The translations under genes and the position numbers were made by a program. From Lethocerus indicus (Eukaryota; Arthropoda; Insecta; Hemiptera; Belostomatidae): a stretch of DNA of 64,000 nucleotides. This document shows positions 27,077 to 38,634 of the stretch, piece after piece (the stretch's first letter is position 1; the number at the start of each line of letters is the position of its first letter). A model generated the notes under the pieces. That model was not told where the DNA came from. It did not search any database and saw only the letters and a list, made by a program, of their open reading frames with translations. The stretch lies in NCBI GenBank assembly GCA_019843655.1, contig JACDQD010000011.1, forward strand, positions 16,100,604 through 16,164,603, in the 5' to 3' direction.

Positions 27077-30000
27077 GTAACTCAATATATAACGGTTGGA
27101 ACAAAATTCCAGCGTAATTTTAGAAAAACAAATGTTGATTATTTGACGAGATCTAAAGCGTATTATAATATTTACTCTTATCTAACCAGCCCATTCATAA
27201 CTTATATACATTTGAAGTTTTATGTCCCCATAATATAGTTGATTTACAGGAATTCCTCAATTACGAACGAATTAGGTTCCGGAGGTCAGTTCAACGTAAG
27301 TTGATTTATTCGTACCTTCAAATACCGATAAGGGTTATTTGCCATTGATGTATGAATTGACTATTACATGAGAGCCATGAAAAATGTAGGAAGTACTCGT
27401 TACTCCGGTTTAACGGATTATCTTTGCCTGTTGATCTACAGCGGCTATTTTTCAATTCTGAGAACCCTATGCAAAATGCAGGATGATTTATAATAATGCG
27501 CAAAACATAATGGTTAGATAATGGTACCCCCGGCTTGCTTTCTCCGACCGTAGGGAAAAATTACGGAGTACATTTCATGAGATCATTTCCTTGAGGCCGT
27601 CCGACTTTTTAAATGTCGTCTTATTTCAAAGCTTTTTATATACAAAGCTTTCTTACAGTTGCGCAATCCACCGGTGGGGCGGCGGGGCGGGGATTCATGT
27701 CGGGCGTTTTAATTAGTAGGTCTTCATTTGTACAGGAGAGCGAGACAGAGAGGAGGAGAGAGAAAGAGTCTTCGAGAATAAGTGAGAAAGAGAACAAGTT
27801 ATTGCGCAACGAATATACACTAATCATCCCGTTCAGAACTGGTAGGATTAACGGGACTACTCTTCTTGATGTTTGTCCTATTTAAACAGAAAACAGGTTA
27901 ATTTCTTAGGTAGGAAATTGTGTAGCTGAAACCATAAATGGAACCGTTGACTGACTGCACAGGTGTACACCCTCAAATTATCGCTAATTACATTTTGAAA
28001 GTTTCATATAATTAAGTACGATAATTTAATTAACAATTCGATATAATTTTGTGCGCTGTTTTAAACCCGTAGAGTCATCTAAAATATTACCCGTCGTGAG
28101 AAGGTCTCGATCGAGGAGACCTATATTTTATAATTCGCAGTGGTCCTTTACATATTTAGTTGTTTGGTATGTGTTTGAATGGTATCAAGCCTGTGCGGCC
28201 TTAAGCATGACCGGTTTTTCTTTTTTGCCACACAGGGACGCAGGTTAAAAAGTTGCCATAATCCATTTCCGTTTCAGGCGGTTATCCTGATACACGCATG
28301 GAGGCGGAAGCTTCCATTTTGAAACTCTTAACACAGCGTTATTAATGTATCTCATTGACACATTTGACCGCGTTTAAATCTAGTAGCACGGAAGGCCGGC
28401 ACCACCGGCAGAAGGGTCTGTACAATTTATCGCATATTAATAAATAAAATGTTCGTTCCTTTCGCCACCAGTTAATTAATTATGGGCGGGCAGCCTCCTT
28501 AAACCGGTGTTGAAAGTGATCGCTATTCAATTCAAATCGCTCAACGGTCGGCTCCAGGCATTAATATTCAGCGACACAGTGCTAATTAATATGTTGAATA
28601 GTGTTTCCTACCGTGTTTTTATTGTCTCATCCCGTGCTAATTACCATAGACGGGTGGATCGGCGGCCAAAATATTCGTCATCGAACACAGCAGAAGGTGC
28701 CAAATTATGGTCTTCTCTGTTATCAAACGGAATCCTTAATTATTTTCGACTTGATTCATTAAAAACCACCAAAATTATTCTGCCTTCCGGCGGCATTGAA
28801 GAATACTGATATGTCTTCAAATTTTATTTACTTCGTAGCCATTTTAGCACCAGTGACTGTGAGACAAAATTGAAGAGGTATAAACCGGAGACGATATGTC
28901 CTAATCTATATTTTTCTCAAGTGATAATTTTAACATGTAAGAATGCCTGGATATTGCATAACAACTATTCGAATATAAATGTCACTTAAATGTTAGAATA
29001 AATATATCGCCAAATGTTATAGCGCCTGGAATTCGGTGTTTCGTAACTTCATTGATTGGAGGTATGTGAATGGGCCGTGATGCAACTGGTAGGATCGTCT
29101 TAGAAGGAAAGTGTTATCTAGATATGAGGCTTATAAGTATCGCCATTTAACATCTATTAGGCATAGCCAGAGATTTATATCACAGTTGAATTGACAGCAT
29201 ACACACACACGCGATCAATGTTTTCATTTACAAGCAGATAAAAACATGTTTCAACATATCTATGCATTCATGAATAGATTTATTAGTTGATAGATAACTA
29301 ATTACACAAAAAAACGATGTACGATATATAAACAAAAGCGAACTGAACCTATTTTCTGACGAGCAAATATTATTCCCGAGAATGTACTTCCTTATGTTTC
29401 CATATTCAGAGGTATAATTAGAATGTAATAACGACAAGAGATAAAGAAATGCGTTAATTTAACACAACATAGTGTCCAAAGAATGTTCTAATATTTATGA
29501 ATAACATTTGTAACAGGCCCATGAGAAGGTTGTAGTTGTTCCTTTCTCGGTGCAATGATGAAACGAACTCTTGCACCCGGATTGTGCAAAATATAACATC
29601 CGTGGTGGACGTAAAGCCCAGAAGATTTCAGATCCCATTTTATGCTTAGAGGTTGACATTTCACTTGTGTTGAAACCCAAATTGGCGAGGGAACGGCGAA
29701 AGGGAGGAGAGTAGGCGAATGCGGTCCGTTTAAGCGACCATTACTATTAGGTTCGAGTGTTGTTTTCTTAACTATTGTTTAAAAAAATCCCTTTTTAGAA
29801 TCCGTAAACGTTGTTTACCCATGTAGGGGGGAAAACTAGTAATTCGTGTACATGTCAAGCGTACTACTGTAGACTCTAAACTCATCAATTTCCACGATAA
29901 TATCCATGATATATTTTATCTGATAATCTCTCACAATTTTTTCAGCATCGTCCTTTTAATAGGTGATCGAGTAGGGCGCCGATATTAACATTTGTATTAT

Positions 30001-30565
30001 ACCTATAATGGATGATTCTAAACTAAATAATGTCTAATGAAATTGCTAAAACTGCTAATATTGTTTTACTTCAGATTCAAGCGAATAAGCCACCATAAAA
30101 GGATTGGGGCCGGCACTGATTTGTCAGCAGCAAGGTCCTTAACGTATCCTCGGAATATAATTTTCTCTTTACCGTTCGGTTTTAGTTACGACGGTACGAC
30201 GGCGATGTCTTTTGTCGCAGTGTTGGCCCTCAGAACCGGGCGTTATTGAACCAGATTGTCGGCTGACTTAACGCGCTCCAGCTTAACGTTCGGGAAAAAA
30301 GCTACTTTTTGAGATTTCTCAACAGATATACTAGGTGGAACTAGTGTCTCATTCTGAGAGATATTGACCGATCATTAATTGATTTTTATGAATCGGGTTT
30401 GTTTTAAAGCCGCAAAAAAAATATATGGCGCAACTGCATAGATTAGTGGCATTATCATAGGTATGACTGTACAAAATCTCGTATTGTCACATAATATAAA
30501 CATTTATATAATTTAATATAATACGTGTAGGAAAATTTCTGTCCAATATTCCTGGAGAACGACCA

Positions 30566-30676
30566 AGGTCATTTCGAGGTCACTTAGAGTAATGCCGGGG
30601 CTCAGATGAGCCTGATCTAAACCGACCTGCCACGCCCTGTACCGTATAACGACCTTCAGTGACCTCTAAGTGACCT
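30566..30676. promoter_or_regulatory. two inverted DR5 nuclear-receptor-type elements
   Basis: AGGTCA at 30566-30571 and 30577-30582 form a direct repeat with a 5-bp spacer (TTTCG). In the opposite orientation, TGACCT at 30660-30665 and 30671-30676 are separated by CTAAG, again DR5. The two elements share GAGGTCACTTAGAG as an inverted repeat about 80 bp apart. Each side also has a third, degenerate half-site 11 bp away or nearby. AGGTCA is the standard half-site of nuclear receptors. Which receptor, if any, binds is not known. Confidence 0.5.
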
Positions 30677-31466
30677 CTGCCGTTCTCATTCTCTGCCGGT
30701 AAAATTCGACCGAATTCAGATTTCTCCTCGCCCAGTAAATGTATCCTAAAATATTAATATAAAATTTAATATAATTAAATGTATATAGGATTAAAAATTC
30801 ATATATTGCTCAATGGCAACCATCCGCGGGCCATTTTACCATTATGTACGCGGGTATTATTACTTAATTATACTTGTTGTAAGTACAATGTTTCGAATGA
30901 ACGTGGGAATGTTACAATAATAAAATCCCTAGAACATTTACACTCTTCGCACGCCACTTGGATTCACTGCGCTGTACACGATACTTTCTTCACTGCCTTT
31001 ATGACTATAATACAGTTAATATAGTCCACTTACCATTCCTCCGTTCCCTAGCTGCGTACCAATCACCTTTTTGGTCGGTCGATGGGTTTTTTTGTGTAAC
31101 TGACAGGACGGGGCATATTTGGCGATATTAATTCTATTTTTAATGCAGGTGTGGAGTGCGACTGGCCAAACAGGACATGCGTAGTGAATGTATAGTTGCT
31201 TTATTAATGGCCAGTTTCGACCTCGTTAAGCAACATGGTCTCGAGAGAATTCTAGCAGATCCTAAGCCATCCTTCCGGTGTATAAAACAGACTTAAATGA
31301 CACTTATATAAGGCCGGTTGCGGGACAAAAGAGGGAAGGTGAAAATGTATGCGATAAAATTAAGGCGTGGTTCGGTACCCCGGAATTGGTAACGGCCGGT
31401 GGTTCCGGGCGAGGATTTCGATGGGGAATCTGAAGCGGACAGGAAACGCTCGCTCTCTCCCTCTCA

Positions 31467-31467
<1 letters not shown>

Positions 31468-31493
<26 letters not shown>
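31468..31493. repeat. (TC)n simple repeat
   Basis: A TC run within a wider CT-rich tract at about 31448-31510. Confidence 0.9.
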
Positions 31494-31499
<6 letters not shown>

Positions 31500-32195
31500 C
31501 CTCTCCCACTCTCTTTGGACTGGGTCCAGTTCATTGCAACAAATAACCACGAGAAGCGCTAACTCTCTCCCGACGTCGGATATGAAGCTGGAAACTTCCT
31601 CCTTTCTTCGCGGGCCTGACCTCTGACCCGGGGGCCGCTACTGGCGCCGGTGAAAGTGCCGCCGCGGGGTCCAGTTTCAGAACGGGACGCTGGCCAACAT
31701 TTGGATAACATCTTTCAAAAAGGGGCATACAAATCCTCCGCACAATTCCAAAGTTATCCCCGTCGCATTAGAACGAGGCTGTTGCGAAACTTTCGGCCCG
31801 GAGGCGGAATGTCGCAATACGGATTCCGCGCTAATTATTGTTGCAAATTATCGAATTACACTGTCGCGAGGAGAGGATGTTAACAGTTTTTTTCACGGTT
31901 GCTCAATGTATCGTACGCATTGATTGCTATTGTGGTTAACAATCCGGAATTGGGACGTATCGCGTAACGTAATTGGGTCCGGTGGCGAAAAAATGGGTCC
32001 GTCCGTTTTCCCCCCCGACATTTACTCGAATCGTTAAACAGAGGAAAGTACAATTATGGCGATCAATTGCACCTTTGTTGGAGCACACCTGGAATTTGTA
32101 CTTGTTTAAGCAGAGTTTACACAATAGAGCGAAATGGTTAACTATGAAATTATTAAAATATATATACTTATTTCGATTTGAGTTCATAAAAAGAG

Positions 32196-32312
32196 CGGTG
32201 CGGAAATGTACTTAACTAAAGTTCGTTTTGGGTACTTGCAAAGATTAACTAGCACCTCCTGATTGTTGTACGGAAATGTACTTAACTAAAGTTCGTTTGG
32301 GGCACTTGCAGA
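32196..32312. repeat. two inverted units of the 70-bp satellite
   Basis: GCGGAAATGTACTTAACTAA followed by AGTTCGTTTTGGGTACTTGC is the reverse complement of the core of the 14.2-kb array. The second unit begins 70 bp later (CGGAAATGTA at 32201 and 32271), so the period is conserved. The sequence between units is diverged (AGCACCTCCTGATTG). Confidence 0.88.
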
Positions 32313-35300
32313 AACACAACCACAAAACCAAAACCAAAAACCACAAAACAGGTATTCTAAACTATAATTACTTCAGAATTTATAATCACCGCATTAGCCG
32401 TGATATGGCGCTCTTGCCTTTGCATTTTTTACGACCATCCCGTCAGTAACATCACTGCAATGTACTGGACTATACCACTGAAGCACTGTTAGTGACCACG
32501 GCAAGAAGTCGAAACCCGTCGTAACACAAGGGGGACATCGCTGAAGGGGCGATACAACTCATATTTCGAAATCTTATTTACCGCCTCCTGAAAGGCTGTA
32601 AAGTAAAATAACGCCATTAACGTGCACCGTGAGAGATTGCCGATTCCGTACCTACAGCCACTCACTCAGGAGCGATTTGGCAAGTTCGGATTCTCAGCGG
32701 TTTATTTAGGAGGTTATTCCCCACTCGGAGCCGTTAACCCACTCGCAACCGTGCGTACGGGGAATTATTATCCTTTTTCCCTAAGCCACATTCAATCACT
32801 TATTTCTGAACGTGGATTGTTAAACCGTCCCGCCTACAATGGAATGGACGTTGGCATTGTTGAAATGCCCCGGGTGTCGAAACCTCGCTGATCGAACAAA
32901 TCGCCTAAAAAGAGAAATCTACAGCCACTTCTGTATTTTTATAAAAAACTCCGTACATGATGGTCACGTTTTTTTAAATCTACAGAACGAAAGCACAAAA
33001 TGGTGTTAGTCCATTTTTTACCAGTCGGTAAAAACGTCTAATTATAGTAGCCGAGGTTTTGTGAATGAAGGAACGTAGATGACAAACGTGATGCGAAATG
33101 AGGCTCGATAAATGCGAAGGGAATATCTCCAGTATATCTCTACTGATGTTATACAATTTTCAATATGAAAATGCAACGAATTGTCTACCTGTTCGACAAT
33201 TTGGTTATTAATTATTGATCACTGGACGGTAACTCCGGTAGGATTGCGTAATAATGTGGGAAGAACTTGGGCTGGCCGGGGTTGACCTCCTGCTATTTAA
33301 CTTGGAGGAAAGGGCAAAAACCCTTCCAATGGTGGCTTCCAAACGCGGGAAAACTCCCGGAAGTTAGTGGAAATTCAAGTTCTTGTCGGGGAAAACTCTT
33401 CAGAATGGCTTCAGACCCAAACTGAGCCCGGTCTCCAGCCAAACGCCCCCTCGGCTCCATCCGACAGTCTCGCAACGGATGATCCTCTTACTCGTCTTCA
33501 AAGGAACGGACGGCAGCTTTGTTTGGAAACCGGTGAGCCAACACGCCCGACGGTTGACCTGCGGCCCGGCACATTACGCCGCCTTGGCGCGATAAATCAT
33601 CGCGAATGTGAAACCGGGAGCCGGCAGCTTTCATTGTTGTCCGAGTTCTAGAAGCCGCCTTCTAAGAAGGGGGTTTACCTCTCCGCCTCATCTCACCGTT
33701 TCATCTCTTCGATTCATCTTTCCTATTGAAAATCAGCCCTCGACCACTGATGCATATAACGACAATAAGAAGTTTTTTGTTCGAACAAATTTTTTGCTTC
33801 CTGTACATTTGAAAGAATAACACTTCCCACCTAATTACTGTAACATAATTTCAAGGGTATATCAAGGAGAAGTCAAGAGCTGTGTAAACCGGAAATGCAA
33901 ACGGGAAAACTAGCCAATTGATATGAATGAAATTCGCACATTATTCATTATTGTCCTCAATGCCGTGAGATTTAATTTTTTAATTAGTAATGAAATTACC
34001 AAGAAGTTGAACTTCGGATTTCTCTATATTAATAGAAAGGTCAAGGAATGCTAACTTTTGGTATTTCATGGAATGAACTTAATGAACAACTGTGAATTAC
34101 GTTTATGTAATTGAATATTTTAAATGTACCGTAAACTTTCAGTAGAAAAGATTCTCCCTTCCATTTCAATTTATTTATATACATGTAATCGGGTTTTCAC
34201 TGCGCTTTAAAACCTTGGAATCGGTAGTGTCATACTGTGAAAATAATTATGATGATGTAACGCGATCGGTTAAATTGATGAATGTCCAAATAGAATTGGG
34301 AGACGAAAAACCAGGGACGTTTTATGGAATAAATTAACATTATTAACATAATGCGCCGGTTCACGTGCAGCCCAGCACCCGACGATGAGTTCTTGAGGCG
34401 GTAATTCAGCGTATAGTATAACTGCGTCCAATCCTTTCCCACTTTCAATCGCAAATGGCCAAGAGCACTTAAGAGCGGTCTCCTTATCGTCTGGACACCG
34501 TTATTTCCGGATGGCAGCCGTCAATTATGCACTGGAAAACTTTCCTGTTCCCGAGAACTTTCTATTACCGAGCCTTAAGGACGCTATTTATTTCATCGCA
34601 ATTTGAGATTAATTTCAATTCCCCTCTGGCGGGGCTTCGCCTTGCCTTGCAGTTCCGTTCTGGATATTTCCACTCACTTTGGTATTTTAAAGTCTTTCCG
34701 CCTTCCTTTTATATATAGAGAGACAGGATGTTGCATTCTTCGATGTAAGGGTGGTCCAAATGCAACACGTATGAATAAATAAACACCATATTTTTTTGTG
34801 TTTTCTATAATTAATTCTGTAATTAAGTGTAATCATCTGGTTTACAACTAAATAATTTATAATGATAAGGATTATTTCAATCAGGATTGACCGGTCCCTT
34901 CTATTATTTACAGAAAGTAGCTTGTTTCAGAGATAAGCATTCATGTAGTGTCTTATTTGCTTTTTAAATCCAGGTCATGTACCGCTCACATTTTAACAGT
35001 AATTGACAGTAACATTGTTAGTACATTGTTCGGACAACAGTTCTGGAGCAAGGTGAGTCGGTGCACGATAAATCCGTCTAATGAAGTTACTTTATACGGA
35101 CAGTTTTGCCCCAGTTATATTTACTAATTTCTGTAGATTCAGATGATCTATCTATACTAGATCTTCAACCTTTGTTTCAAACAAAGTGAAAACAATTTCC
35201 AGCTATTAATTGAAATATAATATGAAAACATGGGGTTTCATGAATGTAGTAACACTTCTACAAGTATATATAGACGAATTTCGCCAGCACGGTTTTTTAA

Positions 35301-36475
35301 CCTGTAACGGAAACAATCGTCTCGCATTCCGAGATATAAATCGGACATTTTCTACCGAGAGCGTCCAGTGGTAGTAGTAAACGATTACGGCCAGAAGGAA
35401 TGCTATCTTACCGGGAAGTTGAGAGCCGAGAAATCTCCTCTAAAGGTCGGGTAAATGGGAAGGCATTTCTCCCGCTCGCCGCTGATACGGCGGAACAGAT
35501 GGATTTTATAAAATCCGATTTGTTCCCGTTTTCCGCGCCCGATAGACCGTGGAGGACTCCGTTTATCATCGTCGTTTTGCCCGTCGGGAAAGGGAAAAAT
35601 GCGTCGGATTATCGCTTAAAATATCCGTGATACGATTCGGGCACTGAATAAAATTGGACAATCTAAAAAAACTCTGTTATTGTGAAGAGCGTTTTTATCC
35701 CGCTGAAGGAATTTTAAGGCGACGTTAGCTGTTGAAAAAGTTAATTATAACTGACAGTGACAGTGCAACTACCATCTAACTATATTTCTGATATAACGTT
35801 TGGATATAAGATAGCGGTCCAGCAGGAGTGGATATCTCCCCCACTGAAAGGCTCCTTGTAGAGAAGCCGTTGAATTAGTTAAATTTTAGTTCATTCACTT
35901 TTCTGGGTGGCATTTGTGAAAATTTCGTTCTCAATACTGTCGGGGAACTGTTTCTTTAGCAAACTAAACCTGAAATAAATCCTAAACCAATTTCCGCGGG
36001 CTCGTTCTTGACGTCGGTAACTCCCCGCGAATCTTCGCCTGGGAGAAACTTGGTTAATCCACATAGTGGATCGCTGGTCAAAAATGGTTGCCTTTGATAC
36101 TGAAGGTGGTCACTTCCTAGTGGCTCTCGTTGCGTCACCGCTCTCCGACTGGGAGGGCGTGGGCGGGCTTCGTGCCAACGGAGCTCGCTTCTCGGATGTC
36201 GTCCGGCGGACGCCCGTTATGCTAATGTCCCCACTATCGGCCGGGGTGAAAGCACCGGGCGGACTTCTTCACCGGGTTTGTACACAACCGGTAAATATTT
36301 CTCGGGCCCGTCTGGCGTTATGACCCTCTTCGGCGGTGGCATTTCCGCGTCGACCCTTGTGCCCCGTGTCGCACGGACTCTTCCTCGATTTCGGAGGACG
36401 CGTAGAGTTCTTACGACACTAAAATAAATATGAAATAACGATCTGACTAATTTAAATCTGTTATCGTATTTTCAG

Positions 36476-36597
36476 GTATTCCACTTGTGCGAGAACGGCG
36501 CCGACAGGGAATCCTTCCTGTGCCCGATCGGATTGAGGTTCGACGGGCAGAAGAGCCAGTGCCTCCCCTGGAAGAAAGTCCCCTGTCCGTTGAAGAG
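36476..36597 (+). CDS. CPAP1 gene 1, exon 4 (rest of chitin-binding domain)
   Basis: This exon encodes residues 256 to about 295. The acceptor is TATTTTCAG|GTA. It begins VFHLCENG and supplies cysteines 260, 271, 284 and 292. The domain spacing is therefore C-X15-C-X5-C-X10-C-X12-C-X7-C, typical of CBM14. Shortly after the last cysteine the frame reaches AAG AGG TGA. Either TGA at 36599-36601 ends a protein of 296 residues, or the exon ends at AG|GTGAAT in phase 2. I favour splicing because gene 2 has a phase-2 intron just after its last cysteine, and no AATAAA follows within about 780 bp. Confidence 0.88.
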
Positions 36598-38052
36598 GTG
36601 AATCCCCTCAAAACATCATATCCGAGTGCTCTTCAGTGTATTTAAAGAGAATACAGAAAGTTTTGCTGACTGGGCAGGGTTCTGAGGGTCGGTTCGTACG
36701 CATCTGGCGCTTTCGTTCTCTTCGTTCGTCATTCCGAAGGATATTGTTATTAGAAAATAATTTCTCAAGGCATTATAACCAGAATTCCTGAATATAACAG
36801 GAGTGTAATCTAAATTCAGGTAAGCTTTGAAGGTTTTCAATGCAAATTGTACAGATTCAGTTGTCGAATGTCCCCAAATCCGAACTTTCTACAAGACTGG
36901 AAATAGGCATGAACTATTATGCACATCTAAACAGTTTAAATTATTAGAAATTGGAAGAATGTAAGCGCGCTTCTACAATATATTCTCGGGTCTACGGCTT
37001 AAACGCCAACAGTACACCATACGTGAAATTGTATATATGTCATTGTAGCTCCAGATTCTAGACTTGTTCGAAATGTATCATAATTCACCTCTAACAATTT
37101 GCCGAAATGAGACTGAAAAATCCGAAAATGAAAGCACCAGACGCGTACGAATCCACCCGCTATTTACTCAGGACTAATGTAAAATTAGGTTAATTACGCT
37201 ATCTGCCCGACTGTGTCGCGGCAGTTCGGTATGAGTGTTAATTTTCTTGTAATTAGACGATTATTGTTACACTTATATATAATTATAACTGATTATTTTA
37301 ACGACTATATTAAGGAGTTTTATTGCGATGAAAGGACGAAATCGGAGGTAAAATACTCTGCGATCTACTGAGATCTACATTTTCGTTTGCAGTTTCAAAT
37401 AAACAAATTTCATTCGGTGTTGCTGATGATTAATTTGGAATTTTAAACATAACGAAAATAAAAATATTACTTCAATTTTTCCCCCAAGCCAATTTTATAA
37501 CCGAGCCTCCTGATGAGCTTTTATTTAGTTTTAATCAAGCATCTTTTAGAGGAGTATACAATTTTTTCTGCGTATTATTTAAGATATTGTCAGTGTTTAT
37601 AGTTCCGGAAAAACAATTTTTAAGTATTGTTGAAATTTATCTGTTTCTCTAAATGTCCTATTTTTTAACTGGGGTCTGTAGATTCTAATGCTGTAAACAA
37701 CAACCATTGTAATTATGTCTGTGTACTGCATGTAATATTAAATATTTGAAGATGTGTTACAACACTTAGCAGTTTCTTCTTTAGCCTCGAGAACGCCAAT
37801 AAAATCCCTGATATTGTGTGTCCGACGAGCGTGCGAGCAAGATCTTAACCAACTCAATTTCCTTTAATTTAATCTGTGGGAAATTTTTTTTGTTATTATT
37901 GTTTGTTGCTCGCTCCCCGCGTCACCGCACTTTAATTGCCCGAGGCCGTTATTATTATTTTATATTTTCTTTATAATTATTTTTTACAACGAAATAAATT
38001 CGCTTTATTGCGAGCCGAACGTCGAGTTTTCATTTCGAGAACCGTTTCCCAG
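36598..38052 (+). other. probable intron 4 of CPAP1 gene 1
   Basis: This is AT-rich non-coding sequence between the GTGAAT donor candidate and TTTCCCAG. If the gene ends at the TGA at 36599, this is instead 3' flank. AATAAA occurs near 37400 and again near 37455. Confidence 0.4.
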
Positions 38053-38149
38053 GTCGTGCACCGTGGACGGGAAATATTCGGACGATAGCCGTTCGCGGTT
38101 GTACTTGAGACCGCGCAACGGTCCGGGAAATGTTGGAAAAACAAAGACG
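38053..38149 (+). CDS. CPAP1 gene 1, probable exon 5
   Basis: A T- and C-rich tract ending TTTCCCAG precedes this 97-nt GC-rich open stretch, which ends at ACG|GTAAGT, a near-perfect donor. Joined to exon 4 at phase 2 it reads CPLK-R-SCTVDGKYSDDSR and then LYLRPRNG, ending in phase 0. The frame fits without adjustment. A further 3' exon would be needed and I could not find it with confidence. Without splicing the frame continues to a TAG at 38342, overlapping foldback copy 3. Alternatively this is an exon of another transcript or a chance match. Confidence 0.5.
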
Positions 38150-38310
38150 GTAAGTTCCGCAATTGGTCCGATCGAACTGAATGGAAGTGGAAGGGGCCGC
38201 AATAGCCGGGCCACCGCGGTCACGACCCACACCTGCCCTGAATTCGCACCGTTCATTCAGAACGAACAGAACAATAATTTCAGTATTCAGGAGTTCAGAA
38301 AGAAGATTCT

Positions 38311-38634
38311 TACCGCAGATTTTGTGTCTTTCTGTCTCCTCTAGACCGGTTTCGGCTGCTCGCCATCTTCAGTAGCGGCGCTAGTCACTTTTGGCACTTT
38401 GGATGTTTTTCGGGCATCCTCACTGCACTGTCACTGTCACTTGTACTGTACAATAACAAGAAACCTAAATATTCACACGACAAACAGACAACCACCGCAG
38501 TACAGGTGACAGTGACAGTGCAGTGGTAGTGCCAAAAGTGATTAACAGCTAAGGAGGATGGCGAGCGGCCGAAACCGGTCTATCAAAAGACCAAACTAGC
38601 GAGGGGAGACAGAAACACAAAAAATCTACGGTAT
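38311..38634. mobile_element. foldback/MITE-like element, copy 3 (full length)
   Basis: The ends TACCGCAGATTTTGTGTC and AAAAATCTACGGTA are inverted. Long inner arms are also inverted: GTAGCGGCGCTAGTCAC and CACTGTCACTGTCACTTG on the left, GTGACAGTGACAGTGCAG and CGAAACCGGTCTATC on the right. The left arm lacks the GCTGGTTTGGTC segment that the right arm keeps. There is no open reading frame. This is the most complete of the four copies. Confidence 0.85.

Larger units (their letters stand above)
27077..36475 (+). other. intron 3 of CPAP1 gene 1 (about 9.4 kb)
   Basis: The intron is bounded by GTAACT and TATTTTCAG. It contains the nuclear-receptor site pair at 30.6 kb, a TC run and two inverted 70-bp satellite units, listed separately. 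GC-rich, CpG-rich patches near 31380-31700, 33360-33660 and 36060-36330 have open frames in more than one frame but no splice borders or domains. An open frame at 32622-32891 starts with GTG and is unrecognised. Confidence 0.5.

Noticed and set aside
32622..32891. 89-codon GTG-started plus-strand frame in intron 3
   Set aside because: Looks faintly protein-like but has no ATG, domain or convincing splice borders.
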